A stretch of DNA of 51,462 nt, taken from positions 1-51,462 of the forward strand of contig CACYZM010000008.1 in assembly GCA_902778855.1 (NCBI GenBank), written 5' to 3'. Shown one piece after another: positions 6,814-15,782 of the stretch. Under the pieces are notes generated by a model. That model had not been told where the DNA came from and did no database searches. It saw only the letters and a program-made list of their open reading frames with translations. The position numbers and the translations under genes are program-made. The stretch is from an uncultured Bacteroidia bacterium (GTDB lineage: Bacteria > Bacteroidota > Bacteroidia > Bacteroidales > UBA932). Position 1 is the stretch's first letter. Each line of letters opens with the position of its first letter.

Positions 6814-9789
6814 ATGGCTTTCCAAGAAACTACACGGCAATCCTACGGAAGCAAAGTCAAAGGCTCCTTCCAGGGGATTCTGTGGGGTATCATCCTGATC
6901 CTTGCCGGCACGGTCGTCCTCTGGTGGAACGAGGGCCGTGCCGTCAAGGCCAGTGACGCCCTGAAAGATTTCCAGAAGAATTACGTCGAACTTCCCGACG
7001 TAACGACCGTCGATCCCGCCTTCGAAGGCAAAGCGGTCCACGCTACCGGTGTGGCCACTACCGACGAAATCCTCCGCGACGAAGCCTTCGGCATCGCCGT
7101 CAACGCCATCCGCCTCGCCCGCACCGTAGAATACTACCAGTGGACGGAGAACAGCGAATCCGAAAGCAAGGACAAGCTCGGCGGCAGCACGGAAACGACG
7201 ACGACCTACACCTACGAACCCGCCTGGTGCAGCGAACCGGAGAACTCCAACGAATTCAAGGATCCCGACTACAGGGGCAAGAATTTCGTGTGGCGTTCCA
7301 TCGACGATGCGGAAACCAGCGCGAAGAACGTGACCCTTGGCGCCTACCGGCTCACCGACGGCATTATCGCCCGCATCTCGGGTGAAGAGCCCGCCTATCC
7401 GGCGCTCGATACCGCGATGAAGGCCAAGCTGCTGGCCCAGGTCACCGACTCGACCGTCACGGTCACCGTCACGAACGACCAGGTCTACATCGGCGCCGAT
7501 CCTTCCACGCCGCACATCGGCGACGTGCGGATCACCTTCACCCAGGTGACTTCGCCCAAGACCATCTCCCTGCTGGAGAAAGTGGTCAACGGCACGTTCG
7601 AGAACTACATCGCCAAGAACGGCAAGTCCTTCTCCCGCGTGGAGATGGGCACCGTCAGCGCCGAAAACATGTTCGAACACCAGAAATCGGCCAACAAGAT
7701 GGTACTCTGGCTCTTCCGGGTCCTGGGCATCATCCTGGTCGTCGCCGGCTTCAAGTCCCTCCTGGGCTTCCTCAGCACGATCTTCGCCGTGGTTCCGTTC
7801 ATCCAGCGGATCATCGGCGCAGGCGTCGGCCTCGTGTCCACCGTCCTTGGCCTCGTCTGGAGCCTCATCGTGATTGCGATCGCCTGGGTGGCGCACAGGC
7901 TGGTCCTGGCCATCGCACTGCTGGCCGTCGCCGTCGTCCTGATCGTCTGGCTCGTGGGCCGGTCGCGTAAAAAAAAAACAGCTGACGTAGTCGCCGTCCT
8001 CGTCCTTGTGCTGGCTCTCGGCCTGAGCGCCGGCTGCAAGAACACCGACAACGTAACCCCGCGTGGAGAGAATCCTGAAGCCCAGGATCTCTCCACGGTT
8101 TTTAAAGGCCCCGCCAAATCGATCTTCGTAACTACCTTATACGGGGAAGGCGAACCGTACTACCAGGAGTACCAGTTCGACGAGAAAGGAAAACTGGTCT
8201 CCAAGAAAGAATACTCCCCCTTCGAAGAGGAAGGAGACGGCCTGAACGAGGCGCTGTCGGAAAAGGATGCCCAGGGGCGGTACACGAAAGAAGTCTGGGG
8301 CACCGACGATGAAATCTACAACATCCAATTGACGGAATACACGGCCGACGGCCACATCGCCCGGAACCAATGGCTGGATGGCGACGGAACGGTCCGCACT
8401 ACGACCACCTATCGCTACGACGGAGCCGGCAACCAGACGATGTCGCACACCGAGAACAACTACAACAATTCCACCTACACGAATGTCTACGAATTCGACG
8501 ACCAGAACCGCCTGGTGAAATCCACTTCCTCCTATGACGGACAGGTCAACGACATCCAGACTTACCGCTATGACGTGGACGGTTGGGACCGGGTCTATGA
8601 AACGGAGTGGGTCAACCTCGGCAAAAAATCCGTATCGTATGAAAAGATCGGCAAAGACAGTCTGCTCTTAGCTTCCCGGCGTTATGAAACCGACGAAAAC
8701 GGGACGCGCCTGACCTTCTGCGACACGACTTTCACCGATGCCAGCGGCTGCCGCCACCAACGCAATTATTACAATTACGACAAGGAGTATTCCTACGAAG
8801 GTGTTTACAACAAACAGGGTTATCTGACCCATTGCGAACTGTTTACCGGCAAAAGCACCCGTCCGGCCAAAACGCTCGACCTGGAAATGGCGCCCGACGG
8901 CGAGAGCCTGAAGAGCATCACGTTCCGCACCCAGCAATTCGGCCAGGTGGAGGAGGAAAAATCCAATCACCTCATGGAATTCGACTCGTTCGGCAACTGG
9001 ACCGACCGGACGCTCGGCATGCAATACACCCCGGACCTGTTCTGGAGTGACAAACTGGAAGATTTCGAAGGTTTGCTAACCACCCAGCACCGCACTTTCA
9101 CCTACTACGGCGACGACCAGGGGCAGAACTACGGCTTCGAAGGCAAGAACGGTGACAGCGAGCTGCGTATGCTCTGGACCAATGACAACGGCGTCTTCCG
9201 CGGCGAAGCCTTCCTCGACGGCGACCCGGTGCGTATCGTGGGCCACAAAGACAAGAATTCGACCAGCTGGCACATCGTAGCCTTGGAGAAAGACGGTACG
9301 ATTCCCTGGCATATCTATCTGGATACCGCCGAAAACCCCTGCACGGCCACGGTTGTCAAGGGCATGGACGAGATCAAGATTCCGGTGAACGCCACCCGCA
9401 AAGACCTGAAAACCTACAGTTTCAAGGCCAAGGCCGATGACATCGTAGGCATCTACGAGTACAGCGACAAGGGCGGCGACACGGGCGACGGCTCGCTCAA
9501 CGTCTCCCGCTGCGGCGACAACTGGGAGGACTACCAGTTTGAGATCACCAACAGCGGCCCCGCTCCGTCGTACAACATGGCGACCGACAAGTTCACAAAC
9601 TCCCCCAGCGAGACGCTTGAGTTCTACAACTATCTCTGGGACGACAATTCGGATTCGGGCTTCTCCTACAGGATCCGTTTCTTCGACGACTTTGCCGTCA
9701 TCGAACGCATGAGCGGTTCCCCGATGGGCTTCTTCGGCATGGGTATGACGGTCGAAGGCATTTATGCTAAACTTCCCTCCGTCGGTTAA
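6814..9789 (+). CDS. TMEM43-like membrane protein fused in frame to a YD-repeat lipoprotein-like protein
   Basis: 991 residues in one frame, with two parts. Residues 1-385 look like the TMEM43 (PF07787) family: a membrane segment at about 21-38 (ILWGIILILAGTVVLWW), a large soluble domain, then several hydrophobic segments at 297-383. Residues 386-991 look like a secreted lipoprotein: basic RKKK, hydrophobic stretch, lipobox LSAGC (C408), then YD-type repeats of the RHS kind (YQFDEKGKL, YRYDGAGNQ, YEFDDQNRL) and an unassigned C-terminal part. The joint is an A10 run (7969-7978). With A9 the frame stops at 7988-7990, and with A11 at 7983-7985, giving a normal TMEM43-like protein of about 390 residues. 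An in-frame GTG at 7954 would start a lipoprotein with signal MGRSRKKK plus lipobox. It may therefore be two genes. Confidence 0.75.
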   Translation: MAFQETTRQSYGSKVKGSFQGILWGIILILAGTVVLWWNEGRAVKASDALKDFQKNYVELPDVTTVDPAFEGKAVHATGVATTDEILRDEAFGIAVNAIRLARTVEYYQWTENSESESKDKLGGSTETTTTYTYEPAWCSEPENSNEFKDPDYRGKNFVWRSIDDAETSAKNVTLGAYRLTDGIIARISGEEPAYPALDTAMKAKLLAQVTDSTVTVTVTNDQVYIGADPSTPHIGDVRITFTQVTSPKTISLLEKVVNGTFENYIAKNGKSFSRVEMGTVSAENMFEHQKSANKMVLWLFRVLGIILVVAGFKSLLGFLSTIFAVVPFIQRIIGAGVGLVSTVLGLVWSLIVIAIAWVAHRLVLAIALLAVAVVLIVWLVGRSRKKKTADVVAVLVLVLALGLSAGCKNTDNVTPRGENPEAQDLSTVFKGPAKSIFVTTLYGEGEPYYQEYQFDEKGKLVSKKEYSPFEEEGDGLNEALSEKDAQGRYTKEVWGTDDEIYNIQLTEYTADGHIARNQWLDGDGTVRTTTTYRYDGAGNQTMSHTENNYNNSTYTNVYEFDDQNRLVKSTSSYDGQVNDIQTYRYDVDGWDRVYETEWVNLGKKSVSYEKIGKDSLLLASRRYETDENGTRLTFCDTTFTDASGCRHQRNYYNYDKEYSYEGVYNKQGYLTHCELFTGKSTRPAKTLDLEMAPDGESLKSITFRTQQFGQVEEEKSNHLMEFDSFGNWTDRTLGMQYTPDLFWSDKLEDFEGLLTTQHRTFTYYGDDQGQNYGFEGKNGDSELRMLWTNDNGVFRGEAFLDGDPVRIVGHKDKNSTSWHIVALEKDGTIPWHIYLDTAENPCTATVVKGMDEIKIPVNATRKDLKTYSFKAKADDIVGIYEYSDKGGDTGDGSLNVSRCGDNWEDYQFEITNSGPAPSYNMATDKFTNSPSETLEFYNYLWDDNSDSGFSYRIRFFDDFAVIERMSGSPMGFFGMGMTVEGIYAKLPSVG

Positions 9790-9793
9790 CGCT

Positions 9794-10276
9794 ATGAGAA
9801 CCGCCCTGTTCCCGGGATCGTTCGATCCCTTCACCCTCGGTCATATGGACATCCTCCGCTCCGCGCTTAAGATGTTCGACCGCGTCATTGTCGCCGTGGG
9901 TTACAACAGCGCCAAAAGCGGATTCTTCCATCCCGACCTCCGCGTCCAGATCATCAAGGACGCGGTGGCGGGGATGGAGAACGTGGAAGTGTGTTCCTAC
10001 CGCGGGCTGACCGTTGAATTCTGCAAACAGATGGGCGTGAGCTGCATCATCCGCGGCCTTCGCACCACCACCGACTTCGAAATGGAGAGCGTCATCGCCC
10101 AGGCCAACCGCAAGATGGCCCCCGACATCCTGAGCATCTTCATTCCGGCCGGGCACGAATACTCGTTCATCTCCTCCACGGTCGTGCGCGACGTGCTCAA
10201 CAACGGTGGCAACGCCCGTTGTTTCCTGCCCCAGAACGTGGATATCGACAAATATCTCCAACTGCGGGAAGTCTGA
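9794..10276 (+). CDS. coaD: Pantetheine-phosphate adenylyltransferase
   Basis: 160 residues. It transfers AMP to 4'-phosphopantetheine in coenzyme A synthesis. The start at MRTALFPGSFDP (ATG 9794) is chosen because this is the conserved N-terminus, which places the phosphate-binding GSFDP and the nucleotidyltransferase GH motif (TLGHMD). The C-terminal ISSTVVRD signature is also present. It follows the previous stop by four bases and overlaps the next start codon (TGATG). Confidence 0.97.
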   Translation: MRTALFPGSFDPFTLGHMDILRSALKMFDRVIVAVGYNSAKSGFFHPDLRVQIIKDAVAGMENVEVCSYRGLTVEFCKQMGVSCIIRGLRTTTDFEMESVIAQANRKMAPDILSIFIPAGHEYSFISSTVVRDVLNNGGNARCFLPQNVDIDKYLQLREV

Positions 10277-11769
10277 TGCGACGGGGTCTGATCATCGGTA
10301 TGCTGCTGCTGGGATGTCTGGCCTTCCAGGCCAAGGCCCAGCCGTTCACGCATCCGTCCGTCACGGCCTATCTGCAGACCCTGATCGAAAAGCCGGTCGG
10401 CGCCATCTGTGCGGATGTCGACCGGCTCATCGATTCGGTGGGCAGGCAAAAGCCGGAACTCCAGTCGAAAGTAGCCGGCATCTGCTTCGACTTTTTCACC
10501 GATTCTCCCGTGATGGGGCACGACGCCGTCGCCGTCCACATTGCCGACGACTGGTTCCTCAACGGCAAGCTCAAACTGGAAAACGAGCAGCTCTACCCCA
10601 TCCTGTACACCTATGCCGAATTCAACCGGAGCTCCCTGGTGGGCAAGAGCGCCCCGGCCCTGACGATGGACGATCCGCAGGGCGTTCCCGTCAACATCCG
10701 GGCCGTCTCCGCTGACCACAAGATCCTGTTCTTCTATGATACCGAGTGCGCTACCTGCCGCAAGGAAGCGCCCCTGCTGGCCGACCTGCTCCGCAACTAC
10801 GAGGGCGAAAGGCTCAGTTTCTTCGCCATCTACACCCAAAGCGACCGCGAAGGCTGGGAGCGCTATGCCGGTGAAGTCTTTGCCGGGATCGACAATCCCA
10901 ACGTGAGCGTTTACCACCTCTGGGATCCCGAGGCGGCCACGAACTTCCACAAGCTGTACGGCGTCCTCTCTACGCCGCAACTATTCCTGCTCGACGGCCA
11001 GAACACCATTCTCGGCCGCGGCCTTGACAGCGAAGCGCTCGCCTTCATGCTGGGCGGTGAAAACGCCCGCGCCATTCAGTACAAGAACCTGTTCGACCAG
11101 ATTTTCGGCGCCTTCTCACCACTGACCATCAATGATGTGGAAGGCATCGCCGACGCCTTCGCCGACCGCTCGCGCCACGACGCCGGCATCTACGTGGAGA
11201 TCTTCACGCACCTGTTCAATTACCTTCGCACCAGCGAAGAGTCCCCCAAGCAGCAGGGCGCCCTCTACGTGGCGGAAAAATACATCGCGGCGGAGCCCGC
11301 CTTCTGGTCGGAAGAGTTCCTGGAAACCACCATCCACGCCCTGACCCGCGCCCGGATGAATCCCGTCGGCGCCCACGCGAAAGATCTCACGCTCCGCAAC
11401 CGGCGGGGCCGGCTCGAGTATCTGCTGGAAGGGCGCAGACCCTATACGCTGGTGTTCTTCCACCTGCTCGACTGCAAGCAGTGCCAGGAAGAACTCTCCG
11501 CGCTCCGCCCTCTCGCAACCGACCTGCGGGAGGCGGGCATCAAAGTCAAACTGGTCTACGTCGGCCACGAGCAGGAGGCCTGGCGTAAATTTGCCAGAAA
11601 AGTACCCTGCGGCTGGGTCTGTCTCAGCGACTTTGAGGGAACCAGCGACATGCGGACCCTCTACGACCTGGAATACGTACCGCATCTCTACCTGCTCGAC
11701 AACCACGGCACCATCCTGGCCAAAGACATCCAGGTGGCCGAACTTAAGCAAATGCTTCCCCTATTATGA
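10276..11769 (+). CDS. Exported protein with two thioredoxin-like CxxC domains (TlpA/DUF5106 type)
   Basis: 497 residues with a Sec signal peptide (MRRGLIIGMLLLGCLAFQAKAQ). The N-terminal part resembles the DUF5106 region found ahead of TlpA-like thioredoxins in Bacteroidota. A first thioredoxin-like domain has CATC (C158, C161). A second near the C-terminus has CKQC (C400, C403), with the VYVGHEQEAW and PHLYLLDNHG strands of a TlpA fold. The expected role is thiol-disulfide exchange or reduction in the periplasm; the partner is unknown. The start overlaps the coaD stop and the end overlaps the next start (ATGA), so translation is probably coupled. Two redox motifs in one chain is less common than one. 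Confidence 0.85.
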   Translation: MRRGLIIGMLLLGCLAFQAKAQPFTHPSVTAYLQTLIEKPVGAICADVDRLIDSVGRQKPELQSKVAGICFDFFTDSPVMGHDAVAVHIADDWFLNGKLKLENEQLYPILYTYAEFNRSSLVGKSAPALTMDDPQGVPVNIRAVSADHKILFFYDTECATCRKEAPLLADLLRNYEGERLSFFAIYTQSDREGWERYAGEVFAGIDNPNVSVYHLWDPEAATNFHKLYGVLSTPQLFLLDGQNTILGRGLDSEALAFMLGGENARAIQYKNLFDQIFGAFSPLTINDVEGIADAFADRSRHDAGIYVEIFTHLFNYLRTSEESPKQQGALYVAEKYIAAEPAFWSEEFLETTIHALTRARMNPVGAHAKDLTLRNRRGRLEYLLEGRRPYTLVFFHLLDCKQCQEELSALRPLATDLREAGIKVKLVYVGHEQEAWRKFARKVPCGWVCLSDFEGTSDMRTLYDLEYVPHLYLLDNHGTILAKDIQVAELKQMLPLL

Positions 11770-14603
11770 TCAGCGGCGAATATAAACAGTTCTACGAAGC
11801 GCTCCTGGCGGTCATCCCCAAGGAGCGCATGTTTCATGATGCGCTCAGCACCCTGGCTTACGGCACCGACGCTTCTTTCTACCGGCTCATTCCCAAGCTC
11901 GTGATCCGGGCCCGGGACGAGCGGGACATCGCGGCCATCCTCAGCGAGGCCGACAAGATGAACATCCCGGTGACCTTCCGGGCGGCCGGCACTTCCCTGT
12001 CGGGACAGGCCATCAGCGATTCCGTGCTGGTGATCGTCTCGCACGGCTGGCAGCAGTGGAAAGTCCTGGAAGAAGGCCGGAAGATCCGGCTTCAGCCGGG
12101 CATCCGGGGCGGACGGGCCAACACCTATCTGGTGAAATACGGCCGCAAGATCGGCCCCGACCCCGCCTCGATCGATTCCGCCATGATCGGCGGCATCGCG
12201 GCCAACAACGCCAGCGGCATGTGCTGCGGCACGTCGGAGAACTCCTACAAGACCATTGCCGACATCCGCATCATCCTGCCCGACGGCACCGTGCTCGATA
12301 CGGCCGACGCAGCCTCCTGCGAGGCGTTCCGCCGTTCGCACGCCGACTTCCTCGCGGGCATCTCGGCCATCGCCGCCGACATCGCCGCCAACCCGGAACT
12401 GGCCGCCCGCATCCGCCGCAAATACAAGATCAAGAATACGACGGGTTACTCGCTCAACGCCTTCGTCGATTTCAGCGATCCGATCGACATTGTCAAGCAC
12501 CTGGTCATCGGTTCGGAAGGCACGCTGGCCTTCATCTCCGACATCACCTACAACACGGTGGTCGACCACAAGTACAAGGCGCTGGCGATGATTACCTATA
12601 CGAACATCGCCCTGGCCTGTGAAGCCGTGCAGATCCTCAAGAAACAGGGGCTCGTTTCGGCCGTCGAGCTGATCGACCGCACCGGCGTGCGCAGCGTCGA
12701 CCAGACGCCCGGCATCCCCGAATTCCTGAAGACCATCGGCCCGGAGAGCTGCGTGATCCTGGCGGAAACGCGCGCCGCCTCCGCAGAAGACTTGGACGCC
12801 CGCGTCAAGGCCATCACGGAGGGCATCGCATCCGTTCCCACGGAACTCCCCTTCGCCTTCACGACCGATGCGCGGGAACAGGCCACGATGTGGAAGCTCC
12901 GCAAGGAGATGCTGCCCACGGTCGCGGGCCTGCGCCGAAGCGGCACCACGGCCATCATCGAGGACATCTGCTTCCCGATCGAACATCTGGCCGAAGCTAC
13001 CGTCCGGCTGCGCGAAGTCTTCGCGGCCGACGGCTATGCCGACGCCGTGATCTTCGGGCACGCGCTGGCAGGCAACCTCCACTTCATGTTCAACCAGGAT
13101 TTCTCGACGGCCGCCGAAGTGGAGAAATACAAGAAGTTTATGGACGACATCGTCCGGCTGGTCGTCGACCGCTACGACGGTTCGCTGAAAGCCGAACACG
13201 GTACGGGCCGCAACATGGCTCCGTTCGTGGAGTATGAATGGGGCAAACAGGCCTATGAACTGATGCAGCGGGTGAAGGCCCTGTTCGACCCGAAGGGCAT
13301 CCTCAACCCGGGCGTCATCCTGAACACCGACCCGATGGCGCACATCTCGAACCTGAAGCCCTGCCCGTCCACGAAACAGATCGTGGACAAATGTATGGAA
13401 TGCGGTTTCTGCGAAGGCTATTGCGTGGCCGAAGGGCTCACGCTGTCGCCGCGCCAGCGCGTGGCGGCGTTCCGCGAGATCGAGCGCCTGCGCGCCTCCG
13501 GCGAAGAGCCGCACCGCGCCGCCGAGATGCAGAAACTCTATCATTATGCGGGCGACCAGACCTGCGCCACCGACTCGCTCTGCAACCTGCACTGCCCCGT
13601 CGGGGCCGATGCCGGCAAACTCATCAAGGAACTGCGGCACGAGGGCCACGCGCCGCGCGGCGAGAAGCGGGCGGTGTGGCTGGCCGGCCATATGGCCGGC
13701 GTCACCGCGACGCTCCGCGGCGGCCTGAAGTGCCTCAATGGCCTTCGGACCATCTTCGGCACGAAACTCTTCGGCGCCATGGCCCGCGGCCTCCGCAAAC
13801 TCACGGGCGGCGCCCTGCCGCTTTGGAACGAATATATGCCGACCGGAGCTTCCCGGATCCGCGTTCCCGCCGTTGCGCAGGAACGCGAGCGGAAAGTCGT
13901 TTATTTCCCTTCCTGCATCACCCGGAGCATGGGCACGACGAAAGCTTACAGCCAAGAGAAGGAAGTCACGCAGGTGACGGCGGCGCTGCTGGAGGCCGCC
14001 GGTTTCCAGATCATCTATCCCGAGAAGATGGATGCACTTTGCTGCGGGATGCTCTTCTCGAGCAAGGGCTATGTGGAAGCGGGCCAGAAGGCATCCGATA
14101 CACTGAAGGCCGCCCTGGCCGCCGCCTCCGACGGAGGCCGGATCCCGATCCTCTGCGACATGAGCCCGTGCCTCTATACGATGAAGGCCAATTTCGGCGA
14201 CGAACTGCCGCTGTACGAGCCCACGGAATTCATCGAGAAGTTCGTCCTGGATCACCTGACGCTGAAGCCGGTCGACGAAAAGGTGGCGCTGTTCGCCGTC
14301 TGCTCGGCCAAGAAGATGGGCGTCGATCCGTGCCTGAAGCGCGTCGCGGAGCGCTGCGCGCGCGAGGTCGTGGTTGTCGATTCCAACTGCGACGGCTTCG
14401 CCGGCGACCGCGGTTTCTTCTTCCCCGAACTCAACGAGCACGGCCTGCGCGACCTCAAGCGTCAGGTCGATGGCTGTGACGAAGGTTTCGCCGTGAGCCG
14501 GACCTGCGAGATCGGCCTGTCCCGCAACAGCGGCCTCATCTTCAAGTCGATCGTCTACCTCGTCGCGAGAGCCGCCGGTGTCGAGATCCGGAAGAACGCA
14601 TAA
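11766..14603 (+). CDS. FAD-linked oxidoreductase with Fe-S and CCG domains (D-lactate/2-hydroxyacid dehydrogenase type)
   Basis: 945 residues. An N-terminal FAD-binding type-4 domain (about 40-220, with PVTFRAAGTSLSGQ and GSEGTLAFI) is followed by the FAD-oxidase C-terminal domain. Next come two ferredoxin-like cysteine clusters: CMECGFCEGYC (543-553), and C600, C606, C610 followed by P. The C-terminal region is GlpC-like with a CCG motif (759-761), and a second copy reads NCDGFAGDRGF. This layout matches the fused GlcD-GlpC enzymes that oxidise D-lactate, D-2-hydroxyglutarate or similar acids and pass electrons to quinone. The substrate cannot be told from sequence. It overlaps both neighbouring genes. 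Confidence 0.9.
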   Translation: MISGEYKQFYEALLAVIPKERMFHDALSTLAYGTDASFYRLIPKLVIRARDERDIAAILSEADKMNIPVTFRAAGTSLSGQAISDSVLVIVSHGWQQWKVLEEGRKIRLQPGIRGGRANTYLVKYGRKIGPDPASIDSAMIGGIAANNASGMCCGTSENSYKTIADIRIILPDGTVLDTADAASCEAFRRSHADFLAGISAIAADIAANPELAARIRRKYKIKNTTGYSLNAFVDFSDPIDIVKHLVIGSEGTLAFISDITYNTVVDHKYKALAMITYTNIALACEAVQILKKQGLVSAVELIDRTGVRSVDQTPGIPEFLKTIGPESCVILAETRAASAEDLDARVKAITEGIASVPTELPFAFTTDAREQATMWKLRKEMLPTVAGLRRSGTTAIIEDICFPIEHLAEATVRLREVFAADGYADAVIFGHALAGNLHFMFNQDFSTAAEVEKYKKFMDDIVRLVVDRYDGSLKAEHGTGRNMAPFVEYEWGKQAYELMQRVKALFDPKGILNPGVILNTDPMAHISNLKPCPSTKQIVDKCMECGFCEGYCVAEGLTLSPRQRVAAFREIERLRASGEEPHRAAEMQKLYHYAGDQTCATDSLCNLHCPVGADAGKLIKELRHEGHAPRGEKRAVWLAGHMAGVTATLRGGLKCLNGLRTIFGTKLFGAMARGLRKLTGGALPLWNEYMPTGASRIRVPAVAQERERKVVYFPSCITRSMGTTKAYSQEKEVTQVTAALLEAAGFQIIYPEKMDALCCGMLFSSKGYVEAGQKASDTLKAALAAASDGGRIPILCDMSPCLYTMKANFGDELPLYEPTEFIEKFVLDHLTLKPVDEKVALFAVCSAKKMGVDPCLKRVAERCAREVVVVDSNCDGFAGDRGFFFPELNEHGLRDLKRQVDGCDEGFAVSRTCEIGLSRNSGLIFKSIVYLVARAAGVEIRKNA

Positions 14604-15211
14604 TGATCACGATCATTATCATTGTCGTCACGGCCGTCGTGAGCGTGATCTGCTTCTCGCAGGCGGGGCTGTTCGAGACGCTGAAGTTCAGCGCCTATGA
14701 TGTCTGGCACCGCCGCCAGTGGCACCAGATGCTGACGTACGGTCTGGTGCACGGCGGATGGGGCCATCTGCTGTTCAATATGATCACGCTCTACTGCTTC
14801 GGACGGATCGTGGAGCAGTATTTCGGTGCCGCCTTCGGGGACAAGGGACCGGTTCTGTACGTGGTGTTTTACGTGACGGCGCTGATCGTTTCGACGATCG
14901 GCGACCTCATCAAATTCCGGGACAACCCTTCCTACAGCGCCGTCGGCGCATCAGGCGCCGTGTCGGCCATCCTCTTCGCCGCCATCCTGTTCGAGCCCCG
15001 GATGGGCATCTACATCTACCTGATCCCCATCCCGGTGCCGGCCTACATCTTTGCGCCTTTGTATCTGGTATACTGCATCATCATGGCGCGGAAGAACGTC
15101 GACAACATCGGCCACTCAGCCCACTTCTGGGGCGCCGTCTACGGCCTGTTGTTCCCGCTCCTCCTCCGCCCCGACATTTTCACGCATTTCCTGAACCAGC
15201 TGCACGGATAG
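14603..15211 (+). CDS. Rhomboid-family intramembrane serine protease
   Basis: 202 residues, about six membrane segments. The catalytic serine lies in GASGAVSA (S117) and the histidine in HSAHFWGAVYG (H174, H171 nearby). The early loop WRHxxTYxxxH-type signature is seen as WHQMLTYGLVHGGWGHLLFNM. It would cut single-pass membrane proteins inside the inner membrane; the substrate is unknown. Its ATG overlaps the previous stop (TAATG), making it the last gene of the long plus-strand operon. The LOG gene converges on it three bases later. Confidence 0.93.
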   Translation: MITIIIIVVTAVVSVICFSQAGLFETLKFSAYDVWHRRQWHQMLTYGLVHGGWGHLLFNMITLYCFGRIVEQYFGAAFGDKGPVLYVVFYVTALIVSTIGDLIKFRDNPSYSAVGASGAVSAILFAAILFEPRMGIYIYLIPIPVPAYIFAPLYLVYCIIMARKNVDNIGHSAHFWGAVYGLLFPLLLRPDIFTHFLNQLHG

Positions 15212-15213
15212 CC

Positions 15214-15777
15214 TTACATCCGGCGGACGGCCTCGACGATCTCCTCGATCGTATCGCAGAAGGTAATGGCGCTGGCCATGAAGGGTTTCATGAAGCCGGC
15301 TTCCTGCATATTGGCCAGGAGCTGCTTCAGCGGATCGTAATAGCCCTCGAAGTTGAAGATGAGAATGGGCTTCATATGCTTGTCGATGGCGCGGTTGCAG
15401 GCGTAAGTGAAGAGCTCGTCCAGGGTCCCGAAGCTGCCGGGCAGGACGATGCAGCCGTCGCTGAGGTCTTCCATCACCTGCTTGCGTTCGGCGAAATCAG
15501 CCGTCTCGATGAACTCCGAAAGGCCGTGCTGCACGACCTCCAGGCCGCTTTCGCGGACTTCCTTCGTTCCGAGGAATCCGCGGGGAAAGACGCCAATCAC
15601 GCGGCCACCCGCCGACGCCGCGCCGTCAGCCAGTGCGCCCATCGTTCCTACGGCCGCACCGCCGTAGACGAGCGTCACGCCGGCGCTCGCGATGCGGCAC
15701 CCCAGCTCGTAAGCCAGACCTTTGTAGATTTCTTTGCAACCGGGCGCGGAGCCCAGATATACCGCTACGTTTTTCAT
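15214..15777 (-). CDS. LOG-family nucleoside 5'-monophosphate phosphoribohydrolase (TIGR00730)
   Basis: 187 residues with a Rossmann-like fold. The family signature is present: GGAAVGTMGALA (39-50), the ERK site (97-99) and PGSFGTLDE (113-121), which corresponds to PGGxGTxxE with a serine in place of the second glycine. Members cleave nucleoside monophosphates to base and ribose-5-phosphate; plant homologues activate cytokinins. The bacterial role is mostly nucleotide salvage or is unclear. It lies five bases downstream of the UbiD-like gene on the same strand. Confidence 0.92.
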   Translation of the reverse strand: MKNVAVYLGSAPGCKEIYKGLAYELGCRIASAGVTLVYGGAAVGTMGALADGAASAGGRVIGVFPRGFLGTKEVRESGLEVVQHGLSEFIETADFAERKQVMEDLSDGCIVLPGSFGTLDELFTYACNRAIDKHMKPILIFNFEGYYDPLKQLLANMQEAGFMKPFMASAITFCDTIEEIVEAVRRM

Positions 15778-15782
15778 CCGAT

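Noticed and set aside
11688-14441. 917-codon open frame opposite the FAD/Fe-S dehydrogenase
   Set aside because: Same antisense pattern, no recognisable motifs. The plus-strand product has all expected cofactor motifs.
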